Origin: JAYFNU01 sp034933305
GTDB taxonomy: Bacteria; Bacillota; Clostridia; Oscillospirales; Ruminococcaceae
DNA: 30,490 bases
Assembly: GCA_034933305.1 (NCBI GenBank)
Contig: JAYFNU010000009.1
Span: forward strand, 1-30,490
Direction: 5' to 3'
Shown piece after piece: positions 26,920 to 30,490 of this stretch. The notes below the pieces were generated by a model. The model was given only the letters and a program-made list of their open reading frames with translations. It was not told the DNA's origin and made no database searches. Position numbers and translations under genes: made by a program. Position 1 is the stretch's first letter, and each line of letters begins with the position of its first letter.

Positions 26920-27831
26920 ATGAAGAAACAGACCTTCGCGAATCTGATGATGCTCGGCGGCGCCGTGATCTGGGGCGCCGCCTTTGTCGCGCAGAGCATC
27001 GGCGCCGACCACGTCGGCCCCTTCGCCTTCGGCGGCATCCGCTTCCTGCTCGGGGCGCTCGTCGTGCTGCCGGTGCAGCGGCTGCGGGACCGCAAAAAGC
27101 CGCGCGGCTGGGACAAGGCCCCGACCTGGGAATACGTCCGGGCCGGCGGCATCTGCGGCGCCGTGCTGTTCGCGGCGGCGGCCTTCCAGCAGTACGGCGT
27201 CGGCCGCACGACCGTCGGCAAGGCCGGCTTCGTCACCGCGCTGTACATCATCCTCGTGCCGCTGTTCGCCTTTGCGCTTTACCGCAGACGTCTCGGCGGC
27301 CGCGTGATCGCGGCGGCCGCGACCGCCGTCGCCGGCATCTACCTGCTGTGCATGACGTCGGGGACCTTCTCCGTCAGCACGGGGGACGTTTACGTCTTTA
27401 TCGGCTCGGTGTTCTGGGCCGTGCAGATCCTCATGATCGAGCGCTTCACCGCCGATCTCGACGGCCTCAAATTCGCCTTCGCGCAGTTCATCTCCTGCGC
27501 GGCGATCAATCTCGTCTGCATGGCGCTCTTCGAGCGCCCCGCGCTGTCGGACATCCTCGCGGCCGCGCCCGCGCTGCTCTACTGCGGGCTGCTGTCCGTG
27601 GGCGTCGCCTTCACCATCCAGGCCGTCTTCATGAAATATACCGAGCCCACCGTCGCCTCGCTCATGATGAGCGCCGAATCGGTCTTCAGCGCCATCTTCG
27701 GCTTCCTCATCCTGCACGAGACGCTGACGGCGCGTCAGCTTTTCGGCTGCGTGCTCGTCTTCTGCGCCGTCGTCCTCGCCCAGCTGCCGCAGCGGCGCGA
27801 CGCCCGGCCCGCCGCGCCCGCGCAAATGTGA
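26920..27831 (+). CDS. DMT-superfamily (EamA) transporter
   Basis: A 303-aa membrane protein with about ten helices in two EamA repeats (about 6-140 and 150-292). MMLGGAVIWGAAFVAQSIG opens the first repeat. GLLSVGVAFTIQAVFMKYTEPTVASLMMSAESVFSAIFGFLILHE is a strong DMT signature. The substrate is unknown; relatives export amino acids or metabolites. Starts 29 bases after the A-type gene with an AAAGGA site, so it may be in the same transcript. C-terminal Arg/Pro/Ala tail. No clear terminator follows. Confidence 0.93.
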   Translation: MKKQTFANLMMLGGAVIWGAAFVAQSIGADHVGPFAFGGIRFLLGALVVLPVQRLRDRKKPRGWDKAPTWEYVRAGGICGAVLFAAAAFQQYGVGRTTVGKAGFVTALYIILVPLFAFALYRRRLGGRVIAAAATAVAGIYLLCMTSGTFSVSTGDVYVFIGSVFWAVQILMIERFTADLDGLKFAFAQFISCAAINLVCMALFERPALSDILAAAPALLYCGLLSVGVAFTIQAVFMKYTEPTVASLMMSAESVFSAIFGFLILHETLTARQLFGCVLVFCAVVLAQLPQRRDARPAAPAQM

Positions 27832-27843
27832 CTTTTTCAGCTA

Positions 27844-27873
27844 TTGACTATTTTTCGGGAAGCGGAATATAAT
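27844..27873 (+). promoter_or_regulatory. Promoter of the rubrerythrin gene
   Basis: TTGACT (27844-27849), 18 bases, TATAAT (27868-27873). I see no PerR box. Confidence 0.82.
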
Positions 27874-27908
27874 GACAACAGAAGCAGAAAGGAAAGGAGA
27901 TATACAAC

Positions 27909-28448
27909 ATGGCAAACAATCTGAAGGGAACAAAAACGGAGGCCAACCTCCTGACGGCATTCGCCGGTGAGAGCCAGGCCCGCAACAAGTACGACTATTT
28001 CTCGAGCCAGGCCCGCAAGGACGGTTACGTCCAGATCAGCAACATCTTCGCCGAGACGGCCGGCAACGAGCGCGAGCACGCGAAGCTGTGGTTCAAGCTG
28101 CTCAACGGCATCGGCACGACGCCGGAGAACCTGAAGGCCGCGGCGGCCGGCGAGCATTACGAGTGGACCGAGATGTACGCCGAGTTCGCGAAGATCGCGA
28201 AGGAGGAGGGCTTCGACGTCATCGCGAAGATGATGGAGGGCGTCGGCGCCGTCGAGAAGCATCACGAGGAGCGCTATCTCGCGCTGCTCAAGAACCTCGA
28301 GGAGGGAAAGGTCTTCAAGAAGGACGGCATCGTCGTGTGGAAATGCTCCAACTGCGGACACATCCACATCGCCGAGAACGCCCCGGAGATCTGCCCTGTC
28401 TGCGCGCATCCGCAGGCCTATTTTGAGCTGAACAGCGAAAATTACTGA
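27909..28448 (+). CDS. rbr: Rubrerythrin
   Basis: A 179-aa peroxide-reducing enzyme of anaerobes. The N-terminal ferritin-like four-helix domain (about 1-135) has diiron ligands in FAGES (Glu21), ETAGNEREH (Glu54, His57), and VEKHHEE (Glu116, His119). The C-terminal rubredoxin-like domain binds one Fe with Cys146, Cys149, Cys162 and Cys165 in CSNCGHIH and CPVCAHPQAYF. A strong AAGGAGATATA site precedes the ATG. Electrons usually come from rubredoxin or a flavoprotein. Monocistronic, flanked by promoter and terminator. Confidence 0.96.
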   Translation: MANNLKGTKTEANLLTAFAGESQARNKYDYFSSQARKDGYVQISNIFAETAGNEREHAKLWFKLLNGIGTTPENLKAAAAGEHYEWTEMYAEFAKIAKEEGFDVIAKMMEGVGAVEKHHEERYLALLKNLEEGKVFKKDGIVVWKCSNCGHIHIAENAPEICPVCAHPQAYFELNSENY

Positions 28449-28452
28449 GCGA

Positions 28453-28485
28453 AAAAGCGCCGGCATCCGCCGGCGCTTTTCTTTT
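28453..28485 (+). terminator. Terminator after rubrerythrin
   Basis: AAAAGCGCCGGC/GCCGGCGCTTTT (28453-28464 with 28469-28480, loop ATCC) followed by CTTTT. Confidence 0.92.
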
Positions 28486-28514
28486 ATCGACACGCGAAGG
28501 GAAAGGAGATCACC

Positions 28515-29369
28515 ATGCCGGGAACCAAAGCCAACTATTTCAGGACTTCCGACGACGCCGTCCTCTACTTTGAAGACCACTGCCCCGAAAAGGGCAGCCC
28601 CATCGTGCTCGTGCCGGGCTTTTGCTGCTCGACGCGCTTTTTCGACAACAACATCGCCGGCCTCTCGCGGCAGCACCGCGTCATCGTCTTCGATCCGCGC
28701 GGGCAGGGCTGCTCCTCCAAGGGACTGCAGGGGCACACCATCGCGCGCAACTGCACGGACATCAGGGAGCTGCTCGACCACCTCGGCGTCGAGGGCGCCA
28801 CGCTGCTCGGCTGGTCGATGGCGGGGCAGTTCATCGTCCGCTATTTCGACATGTTCGGCGCGCACCGCATCCGGGCCTGCGGCCTCATCGACTGCCCGCT
28901 GGGCGCAGCGCAGGACGAGCCGTGGAACGCGCACGGCCTCAAGGGCTTCAACATGGATCTGTTCAACGACCACCTCAAGATGAGCTACACCGGCTACGCC
29001 GGCTACTGCGAGTTCTTCTCGCATCTCATGTACGACGGGAACGACGACAGCAAGGTCGATTGGTGCACGGCCGAGCTGCTCAAGACGCCGGCGTGGATCA
29101 GCTTTGCGATCTACAGCGACATGGTCATGCAGAACGGCTACGAGCTGCTCAAAAAGATCAGCATCCCGATGGTCTTTTTCGGCGCCGACGGCAAGGTGAC
29201 CGCCAACGGCAAGGCGCTCGCGTCGAAATGGTACCCCGAGGCGGCGGCCGCCTCCCCCTACAAGGAGAGCTATCCCTTCGAGCACGGCGGCCACGTCTTC
29301 TTCGACTGCTTCCCCGATGAATTCAACGAAAAGCTCCTCGCCTTCGTCGACAAGGTCGCCGGTCTGTGA
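28515..29369 (+). CDS. Alpha/beta-hydrolase
   Basis: A 284-aa soluble hydrolase with no signal peptide. The oxyanion-side segment is VLVPGFCCSTRFFD, FDPRGQG follows strand 4, and the nucleophile elbow GWSMAG has Ser101. The acid is probably Asp225 in FFGADGKVT, and the catalytic His260 lies in HGGHVFF. The fold and triad look complete. The substrate (ester, lactone or other) cannot be told. AAAGGAGA precedes the ATG. It is 66 bases after rubrerythrin, beyond a terminator. Confidence 0.9.
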   Translation: MPGTKANYFRTSDDAVLYFEDHCPEKGSPIVLVPGFCCSTRFFDNNIAGLSRQHRVIVFDPRGQGCSSKGLQGHTIARNCTDIRELLDHLGVEGATLLGWSMAGQFIVRYFDMFGAHRIRACGLIDCPLGAAQDEPWNAHGLKGFNMDLFNDHLKMSYTGYAGYCEFFSHLMYDGNDDSKVDWCTAELLKTPAWISFAIYSDMVMQNGYELLKKISIPMVFFGADGKVTANGKALASKWYPEAAAASPYKESYPFEHGGHVFFDCFPDEFNEKLLAFVDKVAGL

Positions 29370-29415
29370 CCGAAAAGCCCGGGGCCGCGCAGCGTCCCTG
29401 CGCGCCGGGACCGAA

Positions 29416-29455
29416 GCCGCCGCGGATGTCCTGCATCCGCGGCGGCCTCTTGCTG
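29416..29455 (+). terminator. Terminator after the hydrolase
   Basis: A perfect 13-bp stem (29416-29428 with 29434-29446, loop TCCTG) with a weak CTCTTGCT tail. Confidence 0.7.
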
Positions 29456-29494
29456 TACCGCCGGCCCCCGGTTTGCGCGCGCGGCAGATAGAAC

Positions 29495-29524
29495 TTGTTA
29501 AACGCATATAAAATAGTGTAAAAT
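29495..29524 (+). promoter_or_regulatory. Promoter of the TtcA-like gene
   Basis: TTGTTA (29495-29500), 18 bases, TAAAAT (29519-29524); an overlapping TATAAAAT lies at 29507-29514. Confidence 0.7.
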
Positions 29525-29525
29525 A

Positions 29526-29541
29526 GTCTATATCTATAGAC
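29526..29541. repeat. 16-base palindrome at the transcription start
   Basis: GTCTATA (29526-29532) and TATAGAC (29535-29541) are perfect inverted repeats around TC. The palindrome lies directly after the -10 box and 11 bases before the start codon, a typical position for an operator. Confidence 0.55.
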
Positions 29542-29552
29542 CGGGAGAAAAG

Positions 29553-30263
29553 ATGCGGCAGCTCGAAGGAAAAGTGCGCAAGGCGCTCGATATGTATGAT
29601 ATGCTCGGCGCGGGAGACCGCGTCGGTGTCGGCGTGTCCGGCGGCAAGGATTCCCTCGCGCTGCTGTGCGTGCTCGCCGCGCTGCGCCGCTACTACCCGA
29701 AGCCCTATGAGCTCGTCGCCTTTTCGCTCGACCCCTGCTTCGGCGGCATCGAGACCGACTTCGCGCCCGTCACGGCGCTGTGCGGCAGCCTCGGCATCGA
29801 GCACGTCGTCAAGCGCACCAACCTCGGCGAGATCGTCTTCGAGACGCGCGAGGAGAGCAATCCCTGCTCGCTGTGCGCGCGCATGCGCCGCGGCGCGCTG
29901 CACGATCTGTGCGTCGCGAACGGCTGCGGAAAGCTCGCGCTCGGCCACCACATGGACGACGCGGTCGAGACGCTGTTCATGAACCTGTTCCACGAGGGGC
30001 GCATCGCCTCCTTTTCCCCGAAGAGCTATCTCTCCCGAAAAAACATAACGCTCATCCGGCCGCTCGTGCTGTGCACCGAAGCGGAGGTGCGCAACGCGGC
30101 CGCGCGCGCCGCGCTGCCGGTCGTCAAGAGCCGCTGCCCCAAGGACGGCTATTCCGAACGCCAGCGCATGAAGGACTTCATCGCCGAAAAGGAGGCCGAA
30201 TACCCCGGCTTTCTGCAGCGGACCTTCACGGCCATGCAGAGCGCGCATGTCAGCGGCTTTTGA
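29553..30263 (+). CDS. TtcA-like tRNA 2-thiolation PP-loop ATPase
   Basis: A 236-aa adenylating enzyme of the TtcA/TilS family. The PP-loop is SGGKDS (29-34), the CxxC pair is Cys105/Cys108 in CSLCARMRRGAL, GHHMDDAVET (131-140) is the family motif, and Cys195 in CPKDGYSERQRMK is a likely third cluster ligand. TtcA makes 2-thiocytidine at position 32 of some tRNAs using a [4Fe-4S] cluster. The clostridial relatives are shorter than the E. coli protein, so the exact tRNA base is inferred. Followed after 2 bases by a short start. Confidence 0.88.
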   Translation: MRQLEGKVRKALDMYDMLGAGDRVGVGVSGGKDSLALLCVLAALRRYYPKPYELVAFSLDPCFGGIETDFAPVTALCGSLGIEHVVKRTNLGEIVFETREESNPCSLCARMRRGALHDLCVANGCGKLALGHHMDDAVETLFMNLFHEGRIASFSPKSYLSRKNITLIRPLVLCTEAEVRNAAARAALPVVKSRCPKDGYSERQRMKDFIAEKEAEYPGFLQRTFTAMQSAHVSGF

Positions 30264-30265
30264 CT

Positions 30266-30490
30266 ATGATGGAAGAACAAAACGACAAACGAGAATTCAC
30301 CGCCGGCGACGCCGCGCTGCTCGGGCGCAACACGCTCGCGCCCGCGGAGCCGTCCGGCGATCCGCCGGCCGCAGCGCCCGCCGGAAGTCCCGCCGCAGAC
30401 GGCGGCCCGGACGCGGCGGCCGAAGCTGCCGCCGACGGGAGCGCCGCGCCGGACGCCGCACCGCCCGCCGGCGAAGGCGCGCCCGGCGAT
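30266..30490 (+). CDS. Start of an Ala/Pro/acidic-rich protein, cut by the window end
   Basis: The frame opens with ATG ATG (30266, 30269) two bases after the TtcA-like stop and stays open for 75 codons to the window edge. The product begins MMEEQNDKREFTAGDAALLGRN and continues as a low-complexity Ala, Pro, Gly, Asp and Glu stretch without Cys or hydrophobic segments. No clear ribosome site is seen, so translation may be coupled to the upstream gene. The low-complexity start could be the disordered N-terminus of a larger protein. No function can be given. Confidence 0.6.
   Translation, partial: MMEEQNDKREFTAGDAALLGRNTLAPAEPSGDPPAAAPAGSPAADGGPDAAAEAAADGSAAPDAAPPAGEGAPGD

Overview
The window looks like a chromosomal segment of a high-GC member of the Clostridia (Firmicutes), perhaps Oscillospirales or Christensenellales-like. 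The evidence is the CIRCE-controlled hrcA-grpE-dnaK-dnaJ locus with prmA downstream, a T-box leader, strong AAGGAG-type ribosome binding sites, TTGACA/TATAAT promoters, a rubrerythrin, and GC-rich third codon positions. I see no phage genes, insertion sequences, CRISPR arrays, tRNAs or rRNAs. About 30 protein genes fill the window, most gaps are short, and many genes are separated by GC-rich hairpin terminators. Most long ORFs on the opposite strand of these genes are codon-bias shadows.

Layout, left to right. (1) 1-3020: promoter, a yybP-ykoY (Mn2+) riboswitch with an overlapping terminator, and a P-type cation ATPase. (2) 3034-4003: a thioredoxin-reductase-like flavoprotein lacking the usual NADPH motifs. 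(3) Minus-strand glpK (glycerol kinase), whose upstream region is shared with (4) a T-box leader with an AUG specifier and the methionine importer operon metN-metI-metQ (5610-8585). (5) bioY, the biotin ECF-type S component. (6) A minus-strand block (9370-17206): hrcA-grpE-dnaK-dnaJ from a CIRCE promoter, a separately promoted ABM-type monooxygenase and prmA, then an unusual EF-Tu-domain-2-like/SseB fusion protein. (7) Divergent hemW and a SnoaL-like gene. (8) Minus-strand ychF-mtnN-acetyltransferase operon. (9) An OmpR-type response regulator and its histidine kinase. (10) An operon of rpe, three integral-membrane genes of the Rnf/Nqr family (D, E, A types) and a DMT transporter. (11) Rubrerythrin, an alpha/beta hydrolase, a TtcA-like tRNA thiolase, and the start of an Ala/Pro-rich protein cut by the window end.

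Functionally the window mixes housekeeping (chaperones, PrmA, YchF, HemW, Rpe, tRNA thiolation), nutrient and ion import or export under RNA control (Mn2+ riboswitch, Met T-box, BioY), and anaerobe redox biology (rubrerythrin, pyridine-nucleotide-independent-looking TrxR, Rnf-like proteins). The most unusual item is the Rnf-like D-E-A trio at 24671-26890. It has no RnfB, C or G genes beside it. By my alignment from memory to NqrD/NqrE, three of the four cysteines that ligate the intramembrane [2Fe-2S] cluster are replaced, while the D subunit keeps its SGAT covalent-flavin motif. This may be a re-purposed Rnf/Nqr membrane module.
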